64,000 nt of DNA from Methylotenera sp. Its GTDB lineage: Bacteria; Pseudomonadota; Gammaproteobacteria; Burkholderiales; Methylophilaceae. Under the pieces are notes generated by a model. That model was given only the letters and a program-made list of their open reading frames with translations. It searched no databases and was not told the DNA's origin. Made by a program: the position numbers and the translations under genes. The stretch covers positions 1-64,000 of the forward strand of contig JADGRO010000034.1 of assembly GCA_017880905.1 (NCBI GenBank). Reading direction: 5' to 3'. This document shows, in pieces, positions 1-7,934 of this stretch (position 1 is its first letter; every line of letters begins with the position of its first letter).

Positions 1-422
1 ATGAAGTGCGTGAAGCCTTATCCAATATAGGAGTGCAAGGCATCCATCATACTGACTGAATTGCCTGATTGGACTACATCGGCGTCAGCAACGGCGGCGG
101 AAATGGCTACTGGAGCAAGAATAACTGGGATGGTGCCACCATCCTTGGCCATACACCCGAGGATCTAGTCGATACCCACGTCGTCTTTACCGTTGATCGC
201 ATATTTTAAATCAATGACTCTTCCCTTGAGGGTGCCTATGGCATCCTTTTTTTGCTGGATTTCAACTCCAGACGATAGGGTAACAATGTTGTATATACCT
301 ATGAATTTTTACAAAAGTTTTATATCTGCGCAGCATTATTTTTCACGATTTTTATATTTTTTTCTTTAGCATTTCACTTGGGTTCAATTGAATCCAATAC
401 TTGTAAGACAGGAGAAAATTAA
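1..422. other. No intact gene; possible decayed coding fragment and leader of the first PII-like cassette
   Basis: No full gene is visible. An open stretch at about 69-209 (+), without a convincing start, has a protein-like composition (Gly/Asn-rich, then an acidic segment, ending in Phe) and may be the 3' end of a broken gene; I cannot name it. Positions 290-420 are AT-rich and look like the promoter and leader of the gene at 423. They contain an imperfect 20-bp palindrome at 378-397 (one mismatch per arm) just before the ribosome binding site AGGAG at 410-414. A regulatory role for the palindrome is a guess. Confidence 0.4.
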
Positions 423-746
423 TTGAGTTGTATTAGTTTGTTACTCATGACCTCGGAGGTCATGGCTGTTCGTAGAGCAGTTTTCGCGGCCGGGGCGAGT
501 CGCGTCGTTGTTTCTTCCTTGCCTAAACATACATGGGCAGCGCATTTTCAGGACTGGAGCTTCGGCAAAGACAATACAAGGTGCGATGCTCCCATCCGAA
601 TTGAAGTGGGAGTCGACGAAGACCATGCGGACGAAGTCGTTTCAGCCTTTCTGACGACAGCACATGTCGGCACGATCGAACGAATTGCAAAACACCCCGC
701 AAAATCGACAAAAGGTATCTTCCAGAGGCTCCTCCATGCAGCCTAA
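423..746 (+). CDS. Divergent PII-like protein, copy 1
   Basis: Small 107-residue protein whose layout resembles the GlnB/GlnK PII fold: an N-terminal strand, the helix with AVRRAVFAAGASRVVV (residues 15-30), a T-loop-like insert with QDWSFGK, then a strand PIRIEV and a second helix ending TTAHVG. The canonical PII B-loop TGKIGDGKIF is absent and the C-terminus is short, so normal ATP/2-oxoglutarate sensing is doubtful. The start is TTG, chosen because the paralogue at 3813 aligns from the same position with ATG and because AGGAG lies about 8 nt upstream. The stop overlaps the next gene. PII family membership is an inference from pattern alone; the 16-residue block identical to copy 2 is directly visible. 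Confidence 0.6.
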   Translation: MSCISLLLMTSEVMAVRRAVFAAGASRVVVSSLPKHTWAAHFQDWSFGKDNTRCDAPIRIEVGVDEDHADEVVSAFLTTAHVGTIERIAKHPAKSTKGIFQRLLHAA

Positions 747-1110
747 AAAAGAACATGGGCATGCTGCTAGAACCTCTGCTGATCCTTGCGTGTTAAGCTA
801 TGATCGAAATGCCGATGTTGAAAAAAGAAATCTCCCTCCCAAGGCAATCGTGTCGCCCAGCATCCACACGGCTGTTCAAGAGGAAATTTTTATCGCCGTC
901 GATCATGCTAACCCGACGCAATCAAGACTATATGCACATATTTGTCCTATGTGTGGCAGAAAGCATGTTGTCAATGCGCTAAGACATCGTTTTGCCTATG
1001 GCAAACAACTCGCCTGCAGTTTTGAATGCGACATTGCAAGACGCAGGGCAATGGGTAGTTTATTTGGAATGCCATGCGCACGAAGTGTTTGCTTCAAGTC
1101 CAGAGAGTGA
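736..1110 (+). CDS. Small Cys-rich (putative zinc-binding) protein, copy 1
   Basis: Predicted 124-residue protein. I chose ATG 736, which overlaps the end of the PII-like gene by 11 nt and has AGAGG about 8 nt upstream; a longer reading from 664 would lie inside the upstream gene. A polar N-terminal half is followed by YAHICPMCGRKH (Cys70, Cys73) and then ACSFECDIARRR (Cys94, Cys98), a pattern that could hold one zinc ion; two further Cys (114, 119) lie near the end. The gene at 4137 shares the motif YSHLCPVCG and the same position after a PII-like gene. Function unknown; translational coupling suggests the two products act together. Confidence 0.6.
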   Translation: MQPKKEHGHAARTSADPCVLSYDRNADVEKRNLPPKAIVSPSIHTAVQEEIFIAVDHANPTQSRLYAHICPMCGRKHVVNALRHRFAYGKQLACSFECDIARRRAMGSLFGMPCARSVCFKSRE

Positions 1111-1115
1111 ACTGA

Positions 1116-1343
1116 ATGAGTGATATTGAGCCCATTCAGGACCATATCACTACCGTCAAGCTCTTGCTCGTTTGGCAAAAGTTAGTAGAAAACTTGAGGT
1201 ATCTCCAGCACAACGATCTGGCCGAATATCTCATACACAAACAAAATCTGGGGATGTTAGAAAAGCTGCTTGAAAGGCTCGAAATTTCGAGCTCTGTCCG
1301 GATGGAACTACTATCCGAGCCAAGCCGAAGAGCTAGCACATGA
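1116..1343 (+). CDS. Small helical hypothetical protein coupled to the CorA gene
   Basis: 75-residue protein, mostly helical by composition, with Leu-rich heptad-like stretches (NLRYLQHNDLAEYLIHKQNL, then EKLLERLEI). No membrane segment, signal peptide or known motif is visible. It starts 5 nt after the preceding Cys-rich gene, and its TGA overlaps the ATG of the CorA gene (ATGA at 1340-1343), so it is probably translated in one message with both. It could be a cytosolic partner of the transporter; that rests only on the overlap. Confidence 0.55.
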   Translation: MSDIEPIQDHITTVKLLLVWQKLVENLRYLQHNDLAEYLIHKQNLGMLEKLLERLEISSSVRMELLSEPSRRAST

Positions 1344-2338
1344 CGATCCGGGTATTTGACCTTTATGAAGGGCGCTTGTGCCAAATTCCCATTTATAGAC
1401 GGGAGGATCTAGCTGAAGCGCACCCGGTCTGGATAGACCTGGTCACACCCGAAGATGAACAACTTGATTGGGTTAGAGAAATTTTTGACGTACATCTGCC
1501 TAATCCAAAGGATCTGACTTACCAAGAGACCAGTGCACGCTTTTATGTGGAAGAGAATGGAGAATTACATTTACATTCCGACTTCCTGCTTGACTGGGAG
1601 GACGAATCACGTAAAGTGGTTGTGGCATTTGTTTTGTACAATGGCATTTTATTCTCGGTGCGGGCTGAGGAACTGCCGGTGTTTCGTTTGCAGCATGTAC
1701 GAGTAAGTGCTCAGGCAGGATATGTATCAGATGCAAAAGACGTGTTACTCAATCTTTTTGCTATTGATGTGGAATACTCGGCAAATGAGCTTGAAGACAT
1801 ATACGCCCGGCTAGAACAGGTTGGAAAGCAGGTATTCAGGTCTAATAAGACTAATGAGGAAGCAGCAAAGATACTTACTGCCATCTCCTTAGAAGAAGAC
1901 CTTAACGGATGTATACGTCGCAATATTCTGGATACCCGCAATGCTTTATCTTTTTTGACGCGTCGAAAGATTCTGTCAATCGCACAGCATGAGGATGTCC
2001 GTGAAATTCTTCACGATATTGAATCTCTGGACGGACACACAACCTTCTTGTTCAACAAGATCAACTTTCAGATGGATGCCACTGTTGGTTTCCTTAACGT
2101 CAACCAGAACGAGAACCTAAAACGGCTGACGATCATCAGTGTCGTTTTTATGCCAATCAATGTGTTGGCAGGCATTGGTGGGATGTCAGAATTTACGATG
2201 ATGACGCAGGGCATCCCTTGGCCCATCGCTTACAGTGCTTTAGTTATGGTCATGGTCGCGATTGGTATCATGACTTTTATGGTCTTGCGGACATTTGAAA
2301 ACCGCAAGATAAGAAATCATCGTGCGCGATCAGACTAA
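1340..2338 (+). CDS. CorA-family divalent cation transporter with variant GMN motif
   Basis: 332-residue protein with the CorA plan: a long acidic/helical cytoplasmic domain (about 1-265) and two C-terminal membrane helices (about 265-283 and 293-315). The family carries GMN at the mouth of the pore helix as the selectivity signature; here the equivalent is Gly281-Met282-Ser283 in GIGGMSEFTMM, so Asn is replaced by Ser. The basic tail (RKIRNHRARSD) after TM2 is typical. CorA proteins move Mg2+, Co2+ or Ni2+, and relatives such as ZntB move Zn2+; the substrate here cannot be told. It is likely cotranscribed with the small genes upstream. It sits inside the accessory region, so it may be an extra copy. 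Confidence 0.85.
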   Translation: MTIRVFDLYEGRLCQIPIYRREDLAEAHPVWIDLVTPEDEQLDWVREIFDVHLPNPKDLTYQETSARFYVEENGELHLHSDFLLDWEDESRKVVVAFVLYNGILFSVRAEELPVFRLQHVRVSAQAGYVSDAKDVLLNLFAIDVEYSANELEDIYARLEQVGKQVFRSNKTNEEAAKILTAISLEEDLNGCIRRNILDTRNALSFLTRRKILSIAQHEDVREILHDIESLDGHTTFLFNKINFQMDATVGFLNVNQNENLKRLTIISVVFMPINVLAGIGGMSEFTMMTQGIPWPIAYSALVMVMVAIGIMTFMVLRTFENRKIRNHRARSD

Positions 2339-2524
2339 ACTTAAAATTCGCCCGATAGCCGCGAATTAAATAACCTGATTTCATATTGCATTGTGTCGGT
2401 ATGTACTTAAATTAAGACCCATTAGGGTCATTCTAAGAATGCAATTCAACAGCCAACACCAGACATTGAACTAAAACTGCTAAACTTAACACCACTTTAG
2501 ATTTACCTACTAGAAGAGGAACAC

Positions 2525-3334
2525 ATGAAACGCTATTTAATATTATTGATAATTGCTTTAACATGCATGAGCCTGTTATCTACAGTGGCGGAAGCTAAGC
2601 GTTTTGGGGGAGGCAGCAGTTTTGGTAAGAGCCGTTCGATGCCAACAAGACAGGCACAAAGTACACCTGCTTCTCCGCCCACGCCTGTAGCATCTGGCGG
2701 CAACAAATGGATGGGCCCCTTGGCTGGTTTGGCATTAGGTGCCGGCTTGGCCACCATGTTTGCCAGTGGTGGCATGGGCGGCGGCATGAGCTCAATTTTG
2801 ATGATGATACTTGCTGCTGCTGCAATTATATTTTTGATTTCAAAATTCAAAAAATCCCAACAACAAAATATTCAGTATGCAGGGGGTAACACACCATATA
2901 ACCCACCACAGCAATTATCTGAACAGAATTATAGTAGGGCTAGTGCGACCAATATCCCACAAGATTTTCCAGTAGAAAGTTTTCTACGCAATGCAAAAAT
3001 GTCATTCATTCGTCTACAAGCCGCAAATGATCGTAAAGACATCAACGATGTGCGTGAATATACTACGCCTGAAGTATTTGCTGAAATTTCAATGCAAATG
3101 CAAGAGCGTGGTAATGCGGTGCAAACTACCGAAGTTATCGCAATTAATGCTGAATTACTTGAAGTTGCCAATGAAAGTGACTTTTCAATCGCCAGTGTGC
3201 GTTTTACTGGACAGTTGAGCGAAAACAACGGTAAACCAGAAAATATAGATGAAATTTGGCATATACAAAAGAATCTGCAAGAAAATAATTCAGCGTGGCT
3301 ATTAGCAGGCATTCAGCAAACGAATGTTCAATAA
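2525..3334 (+). CDS. Tim44-like domain membrane protein
   Basis: 269-residue protein. An N-terminal signal-type segment ends AEA at residue 24, followed by a Gly/Ser/Pro-rich linker (KRFGGGSSFGKSRSMPTRQ), two hydrophobic stretches around residues 63-80 and 87-108, then a soluble alpha/beta domain (about 145-269) of the Tim44/MRP-L45 type with the WLLAGIQQ-like terminal strand. Bacterial Tim44-domain proteins of this architecture are common in betaproteobacteria and of uncertain function. SD AGAGGAA lies just before ATG. It is separated from corA by 186 nt and probably has its own promoter. Confidence 0.75.
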   Translation: MKRYLILLIIALTCMSLLSTVAEAKRFGGGSSFGKSRSMPTRQAQSTPASPPTPVASGGNKWMGPLAGLALGAGLATMFASGGMGGGMSSILMMILAAAAIIFLISKFKKSQQQNIQYAGGNTPYNPPQQLSEQNYSRASATNIPQDFPVESFLRNAKMSFIRLQAANDRKDINDVREYTTPEVFAEISMQMQERGNAVQTTEVIAINAELLEVANESDFSIASVRFTGQLSENNGKPENIDEIWHIQKNLQENNSAWLLAGIQQTNVQ

Positions 3335-3812
3335 GGATGATGCTTCTTAGTTCAGGGACTTGATGCATTGGCTATTGGTATTGTGTTTGATCTTCTGAGC
3401 GGCAGCCATATTTTGTAATAAACATAGACGGTTACGTATAGACTCCCCTTCGGACTGCAAGTGCTCTGACCTATGATATTTGGTTCGACTGCTCACGCAT
3501 TTCAGCCTTTAATTACTATATCTATGCTTATGATTGGGCCTTGATGGGCTGTTCGCGTATTGGCTATCTTTCGCTTCGACGGGCTTTGACGCCTCAAATA
3601 TTCTCCGGTCCGTTAGCGCCGATTAGACCAGATCACCCTTAACGAAACTCTATTTATCTGCAGAAACGGCGTATTAGGGTGTTTCTCATGTACTCATTTT
3701 TATATAATTTTTATATCCACGGCTTAACATTTTTCACTTTTTTTAGAAACTTAGCTATAACATTTAATAAGGGATTTCTTTGGTCCCTGACACAAATGCA
3801 GGAAAACATTAA
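3335..3812. other. 478-nt stretch without a gene
   Basis: No credible ORF or RNA gene is visible on either strand. The left part (about 3420-3660) is more GC-rich and non-repetitive and could be decayed coding DNA, but I recognise nothing in it. The right part (3690-3810) is AT-rich and resembles the leader of the first PII-like cassette: a run of ATTTTTATAT, a later CATTTTTCAC, and a leader ending in an AGGA ribosome binding site before AAACATTAAATG. A short inverted repeat AGGGA...TCCCT lies at 3770-3788 (5-bp stem, 9-nt loop). Confidence 0.4.
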
Positions 3813-4133
3813 ATGAATCATATTAGCATGTTGCTTAAATCCTCGGATATCAAGGCCGTCCGCAGAGCAGTTTTCGCGGCAGGGGCTAGTCGTGTCGTTG
3901 TCACCACGTTATCTCGGCAGGCCTGGATTGTCTCCTTGCAGGACTGGTACTTTGGCAAATCAGTTTCATGGGTTGAAGCTCCCGTAAAAATCAATGTGGA
4001 GGTCGATAAGTGCCATGCGGATAACGTCGTCTCAGCTTTTCTGACAACGGCAAGTTGTGGCAAGATTGAAAAAATCACACAATACACTAAGAAGACAAAA
4101 GGTTCCCCCTTGCATATCCTGAAGGCTGCATAA
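3813..4133 (+). CDS. Divergent PII-like protein, copy 2
   Basis: 106-residue paralogue of the protein at 423: residues 15-30 (AVRRAVFAAGASRVVV) are identical in both, and the T-loop-like QDWYFGK, the strand APVKINV and the helix end FLTTASCGKI correspond. As in copy 1, the PII B-loop is missing and the chain stops early, so this is a PII-fold candidate rather than a classical GlnB. ATG start with AGGA 8-9 nt upstream. It is followed after 3 nt by a CxxC protein gene, repeating the layout at 423-1110. It precedes kdpD, with one small gene between. Confidence 0.6.
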   Translation: MNHISMLLKSSDIKAVRRAVFAAGASRVVVTTLSRQAWIVSLQDWYFGKSVSWVEAPVKINVEVDKCHADNVVSAFLTTASCGKIEKITQYTKKTKGSPLHILKAA

Positions 4134-4136
4134 AGA

Positions 4137-4400
4137 ATGTACAGTTGGAGCCCTTTCTTGCTTGGCATGCTCTTTCTGGCAGTTTTCCTGCCGATTCTGC
4201 TATGCTATGCATTGGTCGAATTACAAATGGCACACAATGCAATTATCCAACCGGAAACGACGGCATCTTCTGGTGCCAACAGGGTTGGTCATGAATGGAT
4301 GAACGACACAGCTGACTATCCAGAATCTGAACCAACAAGACAATACTCTCACCTTTGTCCGGTTTGTGGTGAAATGCATTTTGTTTATGAAACAAGATAA
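4137..4400 (+). CDS. Small membrane-anchored CxxC protein, copy 2 (shortened)
   Basis: 87-residue protein. Residues 5-30 form one hydrophobic membrane segment or signal anchor (SPFLLGMLFLAVFLPILLCY), followed by a polar linker and YSHLCPVCGEMHFV (Cys74, Cys77). The motif matches YAHICPMCGRKHVV of the gene at 736, but here the chain ends 10 residues later, so the second Cys pair is lost and an N-terminal membrane anchor is present instead. It starts 3 nt after the PII-like stop. Function unknown; the pair may place a PII-like protein at the membrane, which is inference. Confidence 0.6.
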   Translation: MYSWSPFLLGMLFLAVFLPILLCYALVELQMAHNAIIQPETTASSGANRVGHEWMNDTADYPESEPTRQYSHLCPVCGEMHFVYETR

Positions 4401-4515
4401 CGAATAGTTAATGGTAAACAGTACTTTGCAGTTTAGAATGTGAGATAAAAAGACGTAAGGCATGACGGAATCCCGCGCAGGCCTACTCCTCCCAACCATT
4501 TAGGAATCCTGAATA

Positions 4516-7239
4516 ATGGCTGATATCAAGGATCAACGCCCCAACCCAGACGAGCTTCTGGAAAAAGTGCAGCGAGAAAATGAAAAAGCGCAACGCGGTA
4601 AACTAAAACTATTTTTCGGAGCCTCAGCGGGGGTGGGTAAGACTTACGGCATGCTAGCTGCTGCAAGGCAGTTGCGTGCACAAGGTGTGGACGTAGTGGT
4701 TGGTGTAGTAGAGACTCATGGCCGCAAGGAAACTCAGGCCATGACCGAGGGGTTGGAAATTCTCCCCCTTAAAAAAATTTCTTACCGCGGCCGCATCCTC
4801 AAAGAGTTTGACTTAGATGGCGCACTGGCACGCAAGCCAGAACTTATTATGGTTGACGAGTTAGCACATTCCAATGTTGCTGGTTCCCGCCATCCCAAGC
4901 GCTGGCAAGATGTGGAGGAACTGCTGGCTGCCGGCATTGATGTGTGCTCCACTGTTAATGTTCAGCATTTGGAAACTCTTAACGATGTAGTAAGCGGCAT
5001 TACAGGCATCAACGTTTGGGAAACCATTCCAGACCGTATCTTCGAGAGTGCAGACGAGGTGGTGCTGGTCGACCTTCCTCCCGATGAATTGCTGCAGCGC
5101 CTCAAAGAAGGCAAAGTCTACTTACCGCAACAGGCCGAACGTGCCATCCAGAATTTCTTTCGTAAGGGTAATCTGATCGCCTTGAGGGAACTTGCACTGC
5201 GCCGTACTGCCGACCGTGTGGACGTGGAAATGCAGCAATACCGACGCGAAAAGGCAGTAACTTCCGTGTGGAAGGCCAGGGAATCAATCCTTGTCTGCAT
5301 CGGTTCCGGTGTAGGTGGGGACAGGATCGTGCGCAGTGCAGCTCGTCTGGCAGGCCTTCTGGCCGTGCCTTGGCACGTAATTTATATCGAAACGCCAGAA
5401 CTGCAAGGATTGCCTGATACAAAGAGAGATAAAATCCTCAAGACCCTGAAAATGGCTCAGGACATGGGCGCCGAAACAGCAAGTCTATCTGGGAATGACG
5501 CTTGCGAAACTGCGGTCGACTATGCCCGGCAACATAATCTATCAATCGTAATGGCCGGCAGAGATCATCCTCGCCCCTGGTCACCATTGCGGCGCTCTTT
5601 TGCAGACAAAATAGGCGTTCTGGCCCCAGAGCTTGATGTCATTCAGGTATCAAGAGAAGAAGGCGATGCCCGGGAGAGTTTTGCCATTTCTCCATTGCAA
5701 CAGCAGATTGATCGTATGGAGAAAGGTTGGCACGGTTATGCAATGGCGACGCTTGCTTGTATAGTTGCCACCTTAATCGCAGCGCCATTACATACGGTGT
5801 TCGAGCTTTCCAATATTGTGATGCTATTTCTGCTGACGGTAGTTTTTGTAGCAATTCGTTACGGGCGCGGGCCAGCAATGCTGGCGTCGTTTCTCGGTGT
5901 TGCCGCATTCGATTTTTTCTATGTGCCACCAAGATTTAGCTTCGCTATTGGCGATATGCAGTATCTGCTGACCTTCATGATCATGCTGGCGGTAGGATTA
6001 ATTACCGGTCAGCTTACTGCCGGCCTCAAGCACCAAGCACGTATTGCGACCAGTCGTGAAGCGCGTGTCAGGGCGCTTTATGAAATGTCACGTGACTTAT
6101 CTGGCGCACTGATTCCGGAGCAGATTGCTGAAATATGTGGGCGTTTCATTGAGTCACAATTTGGTGGCAAGGCATCTATTATTCTGTCGAATCTCGAAGA
6201 CAAGTTGAAGCCTCCAATAGCCGCTACTGCGAAGCCGCCAATCATTGACCATGGTATAGCACAATGGGCATTTGATCACGAGGAAGCCGCGGGCAATGGT
6301 ACCGACACTCTGCCAGGTAGTTCGGTGCTGTATTTGCCACTCAAGGCGCCGATGCGAGTGCGCGGGGTATTTGCTTTTGAGCCTGTAAATCCTGGCCAGC
6401 TAATGACGCCGGAACAAAGAAGACTGCTGGAGACTTTTGCCAGATTAATATCAATTGCACTTGAGCGTATCCACTACGTGGACATTTCACAATCTTTTGC
6501 TGTAACGATGGAGTCAGAGCGGTTACGTAATTCGCTTCTTTCCGCTATTTCACATGATTTGAGAACTCCGCTTAGTGTTCTTGTCGGGCTGGCTGACTCA
6601 ATGACCTTAACTAAGCCGCCCCTTACTGGGCAACAAATGGAAATAGCAAGTACCATGCGAACGGAAGCCATGCGTATGTCTGCGCTGGTGAACAACTTGC
6701 TTGATATGGCACGTCTTCAAGCTGGAGAGGTGAAACTTAACCGTCAGTGGTGCCTTTTGGAAGAAGTTGTGGAGAGTTCCCTTCGAGCAGTAAGTACAAG
6801 TCTCTCGCATTACAAAGTGAGCGTGCGGCTGGAAGAGAATTTACCTCTGCTCGAAATTGATGCTGTGCTTATGGAGCGTGTTTTTTGTAACCTGTTGGAG
6901 AATGCAACTAAATATACTCCGGAGAACAGTAAAATTGAAATCGGCGCATCATCTGCTGACCAGGAAGTTATTGTATGGGTCGAAGATAATGGCCCTGGAT
7001 TACCCAAAGGTAAAGAGGAAGAAATTTTTAAAAAGTTCGAACGCGGTCAGAAGGAGAATGCTACTCCCGGAGTAGGTTTGGGCTTGGCTATTTGTCGCGC
7101 CATTGTCGAAGCCCATGGTGGTAGTATCCATGCTGAGAATAGAAGTACAGGTGGCGCTAAGTTTGTGTTTACTCTACCTAAAGGCAACCCACCAGCCATT
7201 GAACCAGAGTTTGACAGCTCTGAAGGCGAGTGCGTATGA
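4516..7239 (+). CDS. kdpD: Sensor histidine kinase KdpD (osmosensitive K+ sensor)
   Basis: 907 residues, close to the 894 of E. coli KdpD. Order: KdpD N-terminal ATP-binding domain with Walker A GASAGVGKT (35-43) and a Walker-B-like segment MVDELAHSN; a universal-stress-protein-like domain (about 250-375); four membrane helices of the DUF4118 type (about 405-500); a GAF-like domain (about 530-655); HisKA with the phospho-accepting His680 in SAISHDLRTPLS; and HATPase with N box ENATKYTPEN and G boxes DNGPGLP and GVGLGLAI. It phosphorylates KdpE when K+ is limiting. No kdpFABC genes are visible within the window, so its target operon lies elsewhere or differs. It overlaps kdpE by 4 nt. Confidence 0.93.
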   Translation: MADIKDQRPNPDELLEKVQRENEKAQRGKLKLFFGASAGVGKTYGMLAAARQLRAQGVDVVVGVVETHGRKETQAMTEGLEILPLKKISYRGRILKEFDLDGALARKPELIMVDELAHSNVAGSRHPKRWQDVEELLAAGIDVCSTVNVQHLETLNDVVSGITGINVWETIPDRIFESADEVVLVDLPPDELLQRLKEGKVYLPQQAERAIQNFFRKGNLIALRELALRRTADRVDVEMQQYRREKAVTSVWKARESILVCIGSGVGGDRIVRSAARLAGLLAVPWHVIYIETPELQGLPDTKRDKILKTLKMAQDMGAETASLSGNDACETAVDYARQHNLSIVMAGRDHPRPWSPLRRSFADKIGVLAPELDVIQVSREEGDARESFAISPLQQQIDRMEKGWHGYAMATLACIVATLIAAPLHTVFELSNIVMLFLLTVVFVAIRYGRGPAMLASFLGVAAFDFFYVPPRFSFAIGDMQYLLTFMIMLAVGLITGQLTAGLKHQARIATSREARVRALYEMSRDLSGALIPEQIAEICGRFIESQFGGKASIILSNLEDKLKPPIAATAKPPIIDHGIAQWAFDHEEAAGNGTDTLPGSSVLYLPLKAPMRVRGVFAFEPVNPGQLMTPEQRRLLETFARLISIALERIHYVDISQSFAVTMESERLRNSLLSAISHDLRTPLSVLVGLADSMTLTKPPLTGQQMEIASTMRTEAMRMSALVNNLLDMARLQAGEVKLNRQWCLLEEVVESSLRAVSTSLSHYKVSVRLEENLPLLEIDAVLMERVFCNLLENATKYTPENSKIEIGASSADQEVIVWVEDNGPGLPKGKEEEIFKKFERGQKENATPGVGLGLAICRAIVEAHGGSIHAENRSTGGAKFVFTLPKGNPPAIEPEFDSSEGECV

Positions 7240-7934
7240 CCATAGACTCCACCAAGCCAGTCATTATCGTAGTAGAGGACGAAGCGCAAATACGTCGTTT
7301 TGTGCGTTTGGCACTCGAAGTAGACAACTGCATCGTTCATGAAGCGGAAACCTTGCAACGTGGCTTGATCGAGGCAGGCACACGTCATCCCGATCTTGTC
7401 ATTCTCGACCTTGGATTGCCAGACGGGGATGGTGTTGATTTTATTCGTGACCTTCGCGTCTGGTCACAAATACCAATTATCGTTTTATCGGCTAGAACTG
7501 AAGAAACAGATAAGGTCAGGGCCCTAGATGCTGGGGCAGACGATTATCTTACCAAACCTTTTGGTGCTTCGGAACTAGTCGCTCGAGTTAGGGCACATTT
7601 GCGTCGCAGGTCGCTAAATAGCAATGAAGATAATTCCGTTATCGAGTTTGGTAACATACACATTGATTTTCGGAAACGCATCGTAGAGCGAGCAGGTGAG
7701 GCACTTCATTTAACCCCTATTGAATATCGGTTATTGACTTATCTCGTTTCCAATCCCGATTGCGTTCTAACACATCGCCAAATACTCAAAGCGGTATGGG
7801 GGCCATCCCATATTGAGGACGCTCATTATGTCCGAATATATATGGGGCATTTAAGAAAAAAACTCGAAGAGAATACATCGCAGCCCAGGCATATCACTAC
7901 AGAGTCTAGTGTCGGGTATAGATTTATGCCTTGA
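7236..7934 (+). CDS. kdpE: Response regulator KdpE (OmpR family)
   Basis: 232 residues. Receiver domain (about 8-120) with acidic pair VEDE, phospho-acceptor Asp58 in VILDLGLPDGDG and the conserved Lys in LTKPFG; winged-helix DNA-binding domain of the OmpR type (about 135-232) with LTPIEYRLL and the recognition helix region YVRIYMGHLRKKLE. I chose ATG 7236, which overlaps the kdpD stop as ATGA; a GTG two codons upstream (7230) is possible. Partner of the kinase just upstream; its K+ pump operon is not in view. Confidence 0.93.
   Translation: MTIDSTKPVIIVVEDEAQIRRFVRLALEVDNCIVHEAETLQRGLIEAGTRHPDLVILDLGLPDGDGVDFIRDLRVWSQIPIIVLSARTEETDKVRALDAGADDYLTKPFGASELVARVRAHLRRRSLNSNEDNSVIEFGNIHIDFRKRIVERAGEALHLTPIEYRLLTYLVSNPDCVLTHRQILKAVWGPSHIEDAHYVRIYMGHLRKKLEENTSQPRHITTESSVGYRFMP

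Noticed and set aside
664-735. Longer N-terminus for the Cys-rich protein (start at 664)
   Set aside because: It lies wholly within the PII-like gene in another frame, while ATG 736 has a good ribosome binding site.
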